Below are positions 1-31,033 of a DNA stretch of 64,000 nucleotides, piece after piece (within the stretch, counting starts at the first letter, position 1; each line of letters opens with the position of its first letter). The stretch lies in assembly GCF_010015445.1 (NCBI RefSeq), contig NC_053114.1, forward strand, positions 15,387,224-15,451,223. The letters run 5' to 3'. A program made the translations under genes and the position numbers. The notes beneath the pieces are model-generated. The model worked only from the letters and a program-made list of their open reading frames with translations, had not been told where the DNA came from and did not search any database. The stretch comes from Perca fluviatilis (lineage: Eukaryota > Chordata > Actinopteri > Perciformes > Percidae).

Positions 1-187
1 TTCTTAGACTTAATATATTTATAACCCCTCCTGACATGTACCTTGCACATTTTGAAAAGGCAAAGAACACATTTCTGTATACGTTGCACTGCATAAATAG
101 TGGGAGCTAGTTGCTAGTTTTTATTGTTTTGGCTCTGTACAGTACTCCATGTATAAAATACCATTTCTAGACAGTACACCAGATGTA

Positions 188-275
188 GGACTGCAACTAA
201 CGGTTATTTTCATTATCAATTAATCTGCAGAATATTTTCTTGACTAACTGATTCATTGACTAGTTGTTCTCTAAT
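188..275. repeat. Dispersed 'TGCAACTAACGGTTATTTTCATTATC' type repeat (fish)
   Basis: The segment around TGCAACTAACGGTTATTTTC with alternating ATTAATC/GATTAATC words recurs in weaker form near 19335-19440 and 36240-36345. It is a low-complexity dispersed fish repeat of unknown class. The rest of 1-900 shows no exon I can support. Confidence 0.4.
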
Positions 276-498
276 TGCTCTATTCAGATGTGGATGTAAA
301 CACAGTCACATTAAAAAATAATGAAATGCACTGAAAAAGAGAGAACAGGGTACAAAGATAATTCTTTATTGCTATTTTTGCCCCAAAATGTAAATTTTTG
401 GGGAAAAAAACATTATTAGTTTAATGCTTTGTTGTTTATATCGTCTATTTGTGACTAAGAAAGGGATCACAGCAGTACTTTAAGACTAATTTTACTTG

Positions 499-655
499 GG
501 TGCCTTGATGGCCTAGTCGTAGAGGCTTAGTCCTCGACGCAGGGGTCGGGGGTTCGATTCTGACCTGTGGCACTTTCCTGCATGTCATTCCCCCTCTCCC
601 TTCCCATTCATGTATAAGCTGTCATAATAAAGGCATAAAAAAGGCCAAAAAAATA
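499..655 (+). mobile_element. tRNA-derived SINE, copy 1
   Basis: The head resembles a tRNA (GCCTAGTCGTAGAGGCTTAG) with a pol III B box GGTTCGATTC near 551-560. The body has TTCCTGCATGTCATTCCCC and the copy ends in an A-rich tail. Reverse-orientation relatives lie near 14137, 17085 and 58655. Confidence 0.65.
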
Positions 656-959
656 ACAAACTTTACTGAACACCCCCTAAAAGATATTATCTTTGCGAAC
701 CTCAAGTGGTTTAACTTTTGCTTGCACGGATGCACTCCAGAACACTGCTGGGTGTGGTTATACTGTAGGTGCTGGTGTAAGAGCACACTTCTGACCATAC
801 CTGAAGTGAAACAGTCTGGAACAAGAAAGTGCAGAAAGTGCAGTAAAACCTTATTAGTCTGGTGTTAAGTTACTCATTACATTTAAAAAATACTTTGCAG
901 TGACAAATTATTCAGTTAAATTCCGACTATACTCTTCCTTATCCTCTCCTTTTGTCCAG

Positions 960-3900
960 AGCTCTGGTTCAGAGCTGGTTTACACCAACACCTTGCAAAG
1001 TGTACGTCCCTACACTATGGTCAGCCGCCAGCCCTCCCTAGTCCTCCCTCTGGCCTGCCGGATCCCTGGAGCCCAGGTCAAGGGCCTGCAGTACAACGTC
1101 AGCATGCCCACAGAGAAGGAGACCTTCGGTGAGTTCAGCATTTGGATAGAATTTGACTTACCAGGAGAGGGGCCCCTGAGAGAATACACGGGCATACCCA
1201 CACTTCGCTCCATCCAGATGCCGCCAGGACGACTGCGTCGAGAAGCGGAATCACCATCAGACAACTCGAAGAGCATCTCCACTAATACCAGCACTTCTAC
1301 GGGAGGACCGAGGATCGGGTCCAGGATCGAGACACTGGACCTCCTGGTGTTGTCAAACTGCAGCATTGCTCAAGCAGAGATGGTAGTGAGCAGTTGTATT
1401 GAGTCTGAGACGGCAGACTTTGCAAAATCCTACCCCCTTCTGGAGCAAGGGTCAGTGACAGTCAACGTGTTTCGTATTATAGTTTAAGGTTGCTATCTAG
1501 TGTGAAAGAAATATTGACTCTGTTTGGCTGCAGAGGTCACCTGTGAATTTGAAACGTATCATATCAATTCCAATAGTTCTCTCACTTTTTTTCTTCCAGG
1601 TGTGCAACTTCCAACAGCACATTAGAGATTGTTACAAGACAAAGCAATTCCAAGGTTTACCGCCTTGATTTGAGCTCCATGAAGGCCGAAGGATCTACGG
1701 TCTGTACTCTCATGCAACACACACATACAATACATTTTTCAGTTCTCCTCTTCTGGGTGTTCTTTTAAATCTTCCAAGACAAGTGTGATCAGACCACGTA
1801 TTTTTTGTCCTGTATTGATACAGACTTTGTGGAGAAAGGCACTCATGTAACCCATGCAGGCGTTGTGAAACTTTCTGCAGGTAGTAGAGATTTAGCCCGA
1901 ATTACGCCATCAGAAACCGCTGGTACGAATATTTATGATCACACTTTTCATTACCGATTTTTAGTTACGTTAGGTTCACCATAAGGGGCAGACTGAATGG
2001 ATGAATTGCCATGAAATTTTGTACAGACCTCCATTGTCCCCACCCCAAGGATGAATCCTACCAACTTTGAGTCCTTGACTTTTCCTCCAGTGCCACCATG
2101 AGGTTAAAATTTGTGGTTTTGAGTGAAATGTCCCAAAAACTATTGGATATTGACCATGGTTAAAAAGCTACAAGAGACAGAGACAAAGTGACAGGCTGCC
2201 ATTCATTTTCAATGGGAGTGGCCGTTTGCCAACGACAAGTGACGAGCTCGCCGCTGCCACGAGCAAGGCGGGGCCGAAATAGACAAGAAGTCTATTTTAT
2301 GCAAATGATGAGCGATGCGACAAAGCGACTGCCAATCGGATCGTGAGGGCAGTGTGACGTATGTCAGTGGCTCGAGTCGAAGAAAATAATTCAAGATGGC
2401 GGAAAACGTTTCAGGACATCGTATTTCTGTATATATCTGATAAGTTTGGCATTTTATCTCATATATTTAGTTACTTTTATCGAGAAATAAATACTTTTAA
2501 ATCCAAAAACATCGTTCTTGTGACTTAACAATACCTCTGAAGTAACTTTTAAGACGTGCTTGAAGGTAGCACTGGAGAATTTCTGTTTACTGTTGCCAAG
2601 CAACCAGGAGTAGGCTAGGCACGCCCAGGAGCACCCACAAGCGAGTGCATGTCGCCAAAGCCGGTCTACGGAAAGCCATTCAACTCCCTATCCAGCCCCA
2701 TTGTACCGGATTTTGGTTGCAGTTCCACCAGAGTTCCACTGGGGGGGATCGCGGTCCAGTGCAAAATGAATGGGACTCTATGGAGCTAGACGGCTAAATT
2801 TGTCTCTTTCGCCTGATTGTCGTTGAGAAACCTCAGATTTGATTGTAGTTTTTGCAAGTTCAACATGGGTTATAGGTCGAAAGTTGAATGAACGAGTACT
2901 TATGTCCTTTTGATTTCTTACAGGGTGAGTCGTTGTAGCCCATAACACGCTAGCATTCTGCTAATGAATGCTGATTGGTCAGTGAAGGAGTGATTACGAT
3001 CGGAGATCCCGCTTGACGGCATCCGAAGCAGAGCCTGAATATCAGAGTGAATATTTCGGTGTGGTCTTTAAAACATTAGCAAACCTCTTTCTAGCATGTG
3101 TATTAACAGGGAGAGCCTTACCTGTTAGCTGTGTTGTCGATGCCTCGAGAGAACAAAGGAAGCGACTCAGAGCTTGCCGTAAAGCAGTATCTCTGGCCAT
3201 ATATGTGTATGACGTCATTGACATTTTAAAAGGCTTTTTAGAACTAAAAAGTGGCTTTAAAAAAATCTAACACACAGCAGTGTGTATTTTCTCTGCCTCC
3301 CCTTTCGAATGCAACATTCAAATTACTAGACAAAAAATTATATCCTGAGAAAAGTGGGTTTTGAGGGGTATAGCTCCATAGAGCCCCATTCATTCTGCAC
3401 TGGCCTGTGAGCGCCCCCTATATGGAACTCTGGTGGAACTGCAACCAGTTCAGAACCCGGAAGTAACGAGGGAGTGGCACTTCTTGATATATTAGAAGTT
3501 CTTTGATGTCGCTCTCTTTTGTAGCTAATGTGACTGTGGGGTTAGACTTGAGGAGCTAGCATGGTCTTGTTTGTTGGGGATTGAACATTGCCCGTTGTTA
3601 CAGTATTCTGTCAATCAGTGATTCATGTCTAATAAATTGTTGAAGTAAAGTTGTGAAGTTATGTGTTTTTGAGCTGTCTCTTCCCACCACTAACTTATAA
3701 TTTTGTGTTTTGCAGATGTATGTCCAGTGCACAGTCAATCTGTGCATCGCCACCGGGCCCTCTCAGACGTGCCCTGATCTGTGTACCCGCTCCATCAATC
3801 CAAGCTCATTATTGGTTGGCAGTGTGTTTACCACCGCCTACACCGTTCGCTCAGGACCCGTTAGACTCGTGGTCACCCCAACCACACCAGCCACAGCAAC

Positions 3901-4681
3901 CTTCACGACTACTACTACAACCACTACTGCACCAACTACAACAACTAAAACTACTACTGTTACTGTTCCAAATACCACAGCGGCCCACAGCACCACCACA
4001 TCACATTGTAAGGCGTTATTTTCTAAACAAGCCCCCGTGTAGCGTAATGTCTTTGTTTTTGATTTTGTGATCATTCATGAAATTAAATATCAATCCACTG
4101 AACTGTGAATTACATTATTAGGTGCAAGGTGAATTTAAGTTTGTAAAGTGTGTGCAAGCAAAACATTTTCTCTATCTTTAAACTATATTTAAGTTTTATT
4201 TTTGCAAAAAGTACCTTTTTACGCCTTTGTTTGATAGTGATAATGGAGAGAGACAGGAAATGTGGGGAAAGAGGGTATATTTTGCCTGAAGAAGACCCAG
4301 TAGGGTCGAAACGTTGCATTTATATTAAATATGGGAGTTTAAAGCAGTGTTGCGGACATTACATTTTTTTTTACTTTAAGTACTTTTCATTTGTCCTGCA
4401 CCTGCCAGAAGGTGGGATGTTCACACAATTACTTTTATAAATTTTGAAAGAGGGTATATGACATGCAGCTAACTTGCATAATTTTTTTCATAATTCAAGT
4501 ATTGATTCAAGTTACATTATCCTTTTTTTAATGTCTTAAAAATTGACACGTTCACACACAGTGTAATTGTAAACACATACCTCTCCTCTCTTCTCTTGCA
4601 GCTCTAGAACAGGCCTCAGCCATGGCAGCAGGAGTGATTTTGACTATCAGCATATTTCTTCAAAACATCGTCCTTTACTGA
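960..4681 (+). CDS. ZP-domain surface glycoprotein, 3' coding exons (5' end outside window)
   Basis: Four exons join in phase: 960-1450, 1600-1699, 3716-4007 and 4602-4681 (stop TGA 4679-4681), about 321 residues. The first exon follows a strong pyrimidine tract and starts SSGSELVYTNTL, which looks like the end of a ZP-N module (the final Cys is in LPLACRIPG). The ZP-C half follows, with cysteines in SNCS, SSCIES, EQGCATS and QCTVNLC...TCPDLC. Next come a Thr-rich mucin-like stalk (about 3894-4000) and a short hydrophobic C terminus (GVILTISIFLQNIVLY) with no cytoplasmic tail, suggesting a GPI signal or single membrane anchor. ZP modules polymerise or act as co-receptor ectodomains at the cell surface. 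The linker holds RLRR (about 1230-1241), a possible furin-type site in an unusual place. The exact family member (betaglycan/endoglin-like, DMBT1/uromodulin-like or other) is not resolved. The N-terminal exons, signal peptide and promoter are not in the window. Confidence 0.75.
1930..2190. repeat. Dispersed fish repeat in ZP-gene intron
   Basis: The block with GAATTGCCATGAAATTTTG, GTGCCACCATGAGGTT and GTGGTTTTGAGTGAAATG resembles a common teleost interspersed repeat. Only one copy is seen in this window, so the call rests on recalled similarity. Confidence 0.35.
2681..3480. mobile_element. Inverted-repeat DNA element in ZP-gene intron
   Basis: The left arm (about 2716-2790, containing TTGCAGTTCCACCAGAGTTC and AATGAATGGGACTCTATGG) is the imperfect reverse complement of the right arm (about 3380-3460, containing CCATAGAGCCCCATTCATTC and GAACTCTGGTGGAACTGCAA). 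Each arm is about 75-100 bp around about 600 bp of unique-looking DNA. No transposase is visible, so it is probably non-autonomous. Confidence 0.6.
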
Positions 4682-4945
4682 ACATACTGCTGGATGATGA
4701 TCTGTCAGGATATGAAGCACTACATTTGCCTGTTTTGGACATTTGAAGTTTTAATCCACACATGATTACACCGTACATATTAAGCTTTTCCAGAGAAGCG
4801 AATACAAGCGAGAGCACCTTACATTACTGTCAAAAAACTAAAATATATTGCTGAACTGCTCACATTGACTAATCATTATTACTGTATCTCAAATCACAAG
4901 TAGTTATAGGATGCTAAAGGATGTGACATAGACAAGGGGTCACAC

Positions 4946-4951
4946 AATAAA
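4946..4951 (+). terminator. AATAAA polyadenylation signal of the ZP-domain gene
   Basis: A canonical AATAAA lies 265 bp after the ZP gene stop codon in AT-rich DNA. It is the first such hexamer in the 3' flank. Cleavage position inferred only. Confidence 0.5.
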
Positions 4952-6599
4952 ATATTCTCCCTAACATGGGGCTTTATTTTAAATTTGCTTATATGGGGAG
5001 CCCTCGAGTCGGTGGACTTTGTTGCATGTTATTCTTCCTCTCTTTCCCCTCACTTCCTGTCAAAAAAGAAAAATATATTTTTCTATAATAAATTGTTTGT
5101 ATAACATGAATATATTATTAAAGCTTTAGTGATATTAACTTTAACTTAGTAACTTTTTGATATTAATGAATGTCCATGTGAAGATAATGATCTCTTCTGA
5201 AGAGTCCATCATGTTTTTTTAATCCTCCGTGTCCTTCTTGGCTACTAGCAACTGCGTGGAGGAGGGGTGGGGGCGCGTGTGCGATCACGGGAGGCTTGTA
5301 TCATGTGGACGCGACGACAGTGTTGTTGTCATTACTTAGAATTCCTCATGGGGGCGACAGAAACTACGCACTACAGCTTTAAACACACTGACATTAAACA
5401 CGCAAACTGAGTTTTGTTTCATGGATCTGTTTTGTTGCAAAGCTGTACAGGCTGGTGGTCAGTTAGACAACTATTTCAAGAATTTTAAGAAGTGCTGCAG
5501 CACATAGTAAGATGGAGCTAGTTAGAACATAAAACTACAAAAAAAATGTGGTATTATTGGAGGAAAGAGTATGTAAGCATGTAAATCTATGTCAAGCTAC
5601 ACGTTTAAAGTAAAACCTCTGATAAAAACATGATAAATAACATTTGGGACCCCCTTGAAAACGAGATGATACATGGGGTTTATCTTAAAAACTAATTTGA
5701 AAGTGTGAAAATGTGGAAATGCACAGTGAGACTTGGCATTGTCAGTGTTAAAAAGGGAAGCCAGTCTAACACACTATTACACAAAACATTTGGTTATAAT
5801 TGTTTTTAACTGCTCTACTTTTAAATTAATGTTGACATGAAGGGTTGTGACCAGTAACAGTGACTTTATTTTATTAACAAATTTTTTCGCCGTATATGAA
5901 ACAGCACTGACCTTCAACTGAAGAGCTTCAACAAAATATTTTCATTTAAAAATCTACACTAGTTTATAGATTACAGTCTTATCTAACAAATCTATAACTC
6001 TTAGAATCTGCAAATATGTTGAATATGTGTCTAATATCTTTCTAATTCATTTATCTTCTTGTGTTGGTCTTTAAAATAACTAATACTATAGAAGTGTAAA
6101 AAAAAAAAAAAAAGGCTATGTCAAATTACTCCTCCAAGGGACATATATGTAAATATAGCTCATTCTGTAGATCTGTGTGTGTGTGTGTGTCTCTCACAGG
6201 CTTTAAGATCTGGCATGTACTTTAGTACATAATGCATAGCTTTCATAAAGTTATCTCTAGGTGGCATGGAAAATGGGAAATCCATATTTTTCAAAATTAG
6301 TATACACATCCACTTATAATGTAGCAGACGAGCAACATGGAGGTTATGGTGCAGATAAACCTGCACTTGGCATGACCATAGACAGTATATAAGAAGGACA
6401 TGACCCATGGATGTATTATATTAGGCATGACCATAAACTAAACCAGACGCCTTTAACCAAAGACACTGGCTCACTGCCCTTACTGTATTTGTTTTCATTC
6501 TGGAGATCTGACCAATCCCAGTTTAGACTGGGAGGAGACTAGCCCGCCTTCATGTTAGACACGCCTCTATGTTCAAGGAACACCGCTTCATACATACAC
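4952..6599. other. Intergenic DNA between the ZP gene and sin3a
   Basis: AT-rich intergenic sequence. It holds one copy of an inverted-repeat element (5119-5384), a short SINE-like tail near 5010-5050, an A-run at about 6098-6113 and a (GT)n run near 6174-6190. No exon can be supported. Confidence 0.6.
5119..5384. mobile_element. MITE-like element, copy 1 (AAAGCTTTAGTG termini)
   Basis: It starts AAAGCTTTAGTG and ends CGCACTACAGCTTTAAA, imperfect inverted termini. Internal blocks (TCTTCTGAAGAGTC, AATCCTCCGTGTCCT, CAGTGTTGTTGTCATTACTTA, CTCATGGGGGCGACAGAAAC) recur at 27619-27966 in sin3a intron 19. Confidence 0.6.
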
Positions 6600-8000
6600 T
6601 GTTGTTAGCGACGTAGCCTCCACGGCCAATTTCATTTTTGACATTTCTATTTGAGACCACTTCTCAGAACTTCACTTTTTGTCACGGACAGGTGAATGCA
6701 CGAATAGCGGTTTACTGGTTGGATCCCGGTACACTGGTGTGTCAAATTGTTGCTGGTGGCAGTCCTGCGAGGTAAGTTAAACTAGTGTTAGCCAAAGAGA
6801 CCCTGTACTGATGGGGGTTGGTTGTTGTGCTAACGTAGCTTTTAGTTAGCTTCTATATAACCTTGCCAAACAGACCAGATAGCTATCGAATGCTCGCTGC
6901 TTTCCGGTGATGACTTAATATGTTGGTGTATTTTCGTCTTCCAACAAAACATGTGGAATTTCAGTAGCGGCTACATTAGCTTGCAGCGCCGATAAGTTAG
7001 TCAAGCTAGTGTAGGCTAGCAAGCTAAGAGCGGCGACCATGAATTAGCTGACATGCTAACGCTGAGCAGACTGACCTGCTGACAACATGCATTTTTGTTG
7101 TTAGTTTCTTCTTGATATATCTTATTGTACTGCCTGTGTTGAGGTTTTACTGAGGCAAACGTTACTGGCGGAGAAGACGGTTTTGTGACAACTAAGTATT
7201 TTTCAGTCGAACTTCTCGCAAAACTTGGCGTCAATGCGACGTTAACGTTATGTGAAAGCTAATGTTAGCCTGCTAGCCAGCTAGCGTTCTTTCTAACATA
7301 ACTAGCTATCTAGCATAGTCCGAATTAATGACTGACTGTGACTTTATTTAACTACCCTGGTGTCACGGTAGCCCATATGTTATAAACGAGCTAAGAAGCC
7401 GACGGTGTTGTCGCGCTGTCGGCTGCGATGAAGCGTGTTTTCTTATCGATATCTTCAACCAGCAAGTGTAGCGTCAGTTAGCCAACACGTTCAGCTCATC
7501 TGGATGTTTTTACTGAGGACTGTCAGCGGGGACCCGGGAGTGACGGACCGAGATTCGCTGTTTGTTTTCTTAAAAAATAGCTTTTAATTTGCACATAGTA
7601 CAGATTAGCTTGCTTGCCACATAACTTCGAGCTAGGACGAAAGCCAACGTCAGCCATCAGACAACCAAAAGCGGTCTGCTCACCGAAGAACGGATGGCGT
7701 TAAGCTCGGTGTTTGTCAGAGAGGGGGAGGGGATGAGGCAGGGCTTCAGCGAGCGAGCGAGACAGCGCCTACATGCCTGTAAAGTGTCGGCTGACAGCTA
7801 AAAAAATTAGCTTATTTTGTAGCGCTAGTCGACTAATTTCGCCATATTTTACTGTTTGTCGTATTTGCTTCGCGTTTCGGCAAAGAAAGTGTGGCGCTGG
7901 ATATGCGACAGACTCGATTACGGCGATTCAAGACCGCGCTCAGCCGCCGTGTTTTCCGAAACTGGTGGTGCAGCGAGGCACAATGTCTGTTCTCCGCTGA
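6600..8000 (+). promoter_or_regulatory. sin3a: Probable sin3a promoter and 5' untranslated exon region
   Basis: CpG frequency rises relative to the AT-rich flanks, especially 7380-7990. A good splice donor (GCGAG then gtaagt) ends a candidate untranslated exon at 6771. There is no long coding frame with family similarity, as expected for 5' UTR and promoter DNA. The exact start site cannot be fixed; other donors are possible, so the boundaries are approximate. Confidence 0.4.
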
Positions 8001-9254
8001 CCGACTGCAATGACGTTTTCTTAGGGAACATCTATAAATTACTTTTCTCTATGTACATGTTTAGACTGTGCTTGGAGCATAGAAAGAGGCTACATGTTTC
8101 TTTTGTTATGCAATCGTCAAATTGATTATTTATATTGACAAATTGGGTGTTATTTTTTTCTAAATGTGTATATTGATAAGTCACTCAAAAATTTACCTGA
8201 CAGTGGATCATAACGTTTTGTATTTTACAGTTTCATCCGCATGAATAACTAATTATTTGATATTTGTTTACATAAGTGTGTTAATACATTATGTGTATAT
8301 GCACATCTTGTTTAAATTAAAGTGTATACATTTTGTTACCAACTTTAAAGTTATTTATAGTCATATGCACATATATTATCAGTAAATGTACCAATAGTTC
8401 AGATTTTACATCTCCAGTCAAAGTTGTGAGTTCCTTGTCTTGAGGTGTAAACTGGAAAATACTATTAAAAAGTGTGATGTCTGGACACAAAGCCTTCCAA
8501 GGCACCAAATTACAGAATAAGACACATTTAGGGATAATCGATGGTAGAATGAATGTGTCTGTTAAACATTAGTTTCATTACAGTACTGAAGAAGTAAATA
8601 AATTATAGTCTGGCAAATTATATTTGCATTGCACATTATGATTAATGATATTAATCTAATAACTGGTAACTTCCCTGCATCTTATTTATATAACAGACAA
8701 AGAAGCTTTTTATGCCTATTATTGAAAGACAGTCCCTAACTGGCTGCCACAGCCATTCTGCTGAGCTATGACGGCACGTCTATTTAGGGACACCGTTGGA
8801 CAATAAGTTTGTGTAATAGTTTCCTCTCGGCTTTTGTTTTGAAGTAATACTTTTCTGTCTTTGTTTCCCCCTGATTTAATTTTTTTTTTTTTTTGTGATT
8901 TGCATTTTGTGGATTTGTTTTTCAATTGTAAACATGTAAAATGTCCATTTTGTCCATGTCCTTTCTGACTGAATCTGGACAAAAACCTAATGTGATACAT
9001 TTCATAAATTTAGGATTTATTTATCAGAATTCTCTTTAGATTACAATTACAATGTCAGAGTGTGTGCAGCCAAACTAACGTGGACTATTGGCATGTCTCA
9101 AACAACGATGAGGTAACTTGCTAGAAAAGAAAGTTTGGTACGGATTTTATTGTGATACTGGACATCAGTAGTAGACATTTTCTTGATACTTGCCTGAAGT
9201 ACTTTACTCTTAAAAAAAAACAAACTTTAGCATTAACATTAATTTGTAAAAGTA
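8000..9254. other. sin3a 5' intron, left of Tc1 element
   Basis: AT-rich intronic DNA with a T-run at 8880-8894. I see no conserved exon. Short open frames here have no family-like composition. Confidence 0.5.
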
Positions 9255-10824
9255 CAGTACAGGCCAAAAGTTTGGACACACCTTCTCATTCAATGCGTTT
9301 TCTTTATTTTCATGACTATTTACATTGTAGATTCTCACTGAAGGCATCAAAACTATGAATGAACACATTATTAATAAATATGGAAATAATGTAAATAACT
9401 AAACAAAAAATATGAAATTACGAAACATGTAGACACCCTTTTCCACCCTTGCACTTTTATAGATCACACTGCAAACCCTTGGTGTTCTCTCAATGAGCTT
9501 CATGAGGTAGTCACCTGAAATGGTTTTCACTTCACAGGTGTGCCTTGTCAGGGTTAATTGGTGGAATTTATTTCCCTTATTAATGGGGTTGGGACCATCA
9601 GTTGTGTTGTGCAGAAGTCAGGTTGATACACAGCCAACAGTCCTATTGGACAACTGTTAGAGTTCATATTATGGCAAGAACCAATCAGCTAAGTAAAGAG
9701 AAACAAGTGGCCATCATTACTTTAACAAATGAAGGTCAGTCAGTCCGGAAAATTGCGAAAACTTTGAATGTGTTCCCAAGTGCAGTCGCAAAAACCATCA
9801 AGCGCTATAACGAAACTGGCTCACACGAGGACCGCCCCAGGAAAGGAAGACCAAGAGTCACCTCTGCTCACCAGCCTCAGAAATCGCAAGTTCACAGCAG
9901 CTCAGATTAGAGACCAGATGAATGCCACACAGAGTTCTAGCAGCCTTCATGGTCAAATAGCTGCTAGGAAACCACTGCTAAGGAGAGGCAACAAGCAGAA
10001 GAGATTTGTTTGGGCCAAGAAACACAAGGAATGGACATTAGACCAGTGGAAATCTGTGCTTTGGTCTGATGAGTCCAAATTTGAGATCTTTGGTTCCAAC
10101 CGCCGTGTCTTTGTGCGACGCAGAAAAGGTGAAAGGATGGATTCTACATGCCTGGTTCCCACATGCCTGGTTCCCACCGTGAAGCATGGAGGTGTGATTG
10201 TGTGGGGGTGCTTTGCTGGTGACACTGTTGTATTTATTCAAAATTGAAGGCATACTGAACCAGCATGGCTACCACAGCATCCTGCAGCGACATGCCATCC
10301 CATCCGGTTTGCGTTTAGTTGGACCATCATTTATTTTTCAACAGGACAATGACCCCAAACACACCTCCAGGCTGTGTAAGGGCTATTCGACCAAGAAGGA
10401 GAGTGATGGAGTGCTGCGCCAGATGACCTGGCCTCCACAGTCACCGGACCTGAACCCAATCAAGATGGTTTGGGGTGAGCTGGACCGCAGAGTGAAGGAA
10501 AAAGGGCCAACAAGTGCTAAGCATCTCTGGGAACTCCTTCAAGACTGTTGGAAAACCATTTCAGGTGACTACCTCTTGAAGCTCATCAAGAGAATGCCAA
10601 GAGTGTGCAAAGCAGTAATCGGAGCAAAGGGTGGCTACTTTGAGGAATCTAAAATATAAGACATGTTTTCAGTTATTTCACACTTTTTTGTTAAGTACAT
10701 AATTCCATATGTGTTCATTCATAGTTTTGATGCCTTCAGTGAGAATCTACAATGTAAATAGTCATGAAAATAAAAAGGAAACGCATTGAATGAGAAGGTG
10801 TGTCCAAACTTTTGGCCTGTACTG
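9255..10824 (+). mobile_element. Tc1/mariner-type transposon, near full length, decayed
   Basis: A 1570 bp element flanked by TA (9253-9254 and 10825-10826), the Tc1 target dinucleotide. Both ends carry CAGTACAGGCCAAAAGTTTG in inverted orientation, with similarity running about 100 bp inward. It encloses a broken transposase and lies in the sin3a 5' intron, upstream of the first coding exon. Two internally deleted or truncated relatives lie at 32467-32987 and 56210-56540. Confidence 0.9.
9671..10659 (+). pseudogene. Tc1-like transposase pseudogene
   Basis: The product would be a cut-and-paste DDE transposase. The reading starts at ATG 9671 with a paired-type helix-turn-helix (SKEKQVAIITL...SVRKIAKTLN...AVAKTIKRY). 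It shifts frame near 9880-9900, lacks a block of residues before RKPLLRRGNKQKRFVWAKK, passes the first catalytic Asp (LWSDESKF, about 10066-10089), and shifts again near 10225-10245. It then gives QQDNDPKHTS with the second Asp. The expected catalytic Glu of SPDLNPIE reads Lys (AAG 10462-10464). A short tandem duplication repeats TCLVP (about 10147-10176). The frame ends at 10659. Multiple independent lesions make it certainly inactive. Confidence 0.9.
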
Positions 10825-10995
10825 TATGTCTATCCCTGATTATTTCTGTCTCAGTCTTACTGCTAAAGAAGTATGAGTATAATGCACATTCTTGAAGAAA
10901 GCGTTGAATAATATTTGTTTAGAGACCGTTTAAAACAGCCTGTGTACTGTCCCTCTGTCTTTGTTTACTTTAGCCCATTTGAGTATGCATATACA

Positions 10996-29687
<18,692 letters not shown>

Positions 29688-31027
29688 TCTCCCTTTTATT
29701 GAAAGATAAACTGTGGCAGTGACTGTCTTCACACAACAAACTGCCAGTGTTGACTTTATATACACAGTAGCTTCATACCGATTTCTACAACCTGCTGTTA
29801 ACTGGATTCCGTTGCCAAAACGTTTGTGTCAGAACAGATTCAGGAACTTTGTCCAAACTTTCAAGCTTTTGCTGCAAATTCTGCAATGTATATGAACTAG
29901 AAGTTTTGCAGGTGTCACTATATGAAGAAAAAAAAACAAAAAAAAAACCCTGCTTGTCTCAGAATCTCCATCGTTATTATATTAAATGCAGATTTTTACA
30001 TGAGATGAATATACAGAGAAAACACTCACTCACTTCTTCTCTTTGGAGCAATTCACAGTTGAAACACACACAAAAAAGATGGTTAAACATTTCATAACTA
30101 AAACTAAACAATGAAATACGAGTTTTTCGAGAACCACAACATTTTACAGAAAATTACAACAACAAAACATCTCTGGCCTCTGCCGGGTAGATGCCTGGCG
30201 TCGGTACAATTCCAGCATTGTGTATCAAGTACAACTATGTATGACCACCCAAGCATTTAGTGTAAATATGTGTTTATATCAAGATTTTCTTTTCTTTCTT
30301 TTTTTTATCCGATGTCATTGATGTGTAGCGTATATTAAAACACACACAGTATCAGTCTTTAGCTAGAGGTTGCAGACAAAATGCAAAATTGTAACCTTTT
30401 TTTTTTTTTTTTTTTTTTTACCAAAGGATATTAGAGAGCTTTTTCGTTTGTGGTTTGTAGAACGTGTTGTCCCTAAAGTCTTCGTTTAGTAGAAAAATGA
30501 CTCCTCTTATACGCGCTTCGACCCCTTTCTGCGCATTTCTACCTTGAGTCTTTGGCATTAGTATCACTCGTGGTTTTAAGGTGATTGAATGTAGCTGAGC
30601 AGCAATTTCTCTTATTTTTATTTTTTTTGAAAGTACAGTATGTGTCCGTTTGTACTGAAATCTAAACAGTACTATCAACTTTTTCTTGTGTTTAAACTTT
30701 ACCAAATGGTTGGAATCGGTATGACAGGTTCAGGGCTCTCGCAATGTGTCACCCTGTACAATAGTTGGTGTATTTTTTATGCCCAGTGTTGGCGACAAAC
30801 ACTGACTGATGTATAGAAGGTCAATATGTGAACGTCAGCCTTGTGACTTGTGTACAGTTTAAAGATTAAGAAAACAAGCAAGCAATAATAATAATTCATT
30901 TTGAGGCAGTTTATCAAAGCTATCAGTTTGTATTTCTTGCTGAAATACAAATGTGAATGTTGTATTCCCTTAAAAGAGGGATGTAAACTAAGGATTTTTA
31001 TTGCCTTTTCCCGTCTGCAGTTTGTTT

Positions 31028-31033
31028 AATAAA
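31028..31033 (+). terminator. sin3a: Candidate sin3a polyadenylation signal
   Basis: AATAAA lies 1.34 kb after the sin3a stop; an ATTAAA at 31531-31536 is a distal alternative. The intervening 3' UTR (29688 onward) is AT-rich with a T-run at 30398-30419. The site choice is inferred. Confidence 0.4.

Noticed and set aside
900..959. Exon start of the ZP gene at 901 after TTTGCAG
   Set aside because: The acceptor at 959 has a much better pyrimidine tract and gives a start (SSGSELVYTNTL) that fits ZP-N; the added residues do not.
3838..4074. Val-rich minus-strand frame
   Set aside because: Antisense shadow of the Thr-rich stalk of the ZP gene.
30418..30705. 95-codon minus-strand frame
   Set aside because: Antisense within the sin3a 3' UTR, lysine-rich from AT composition only.
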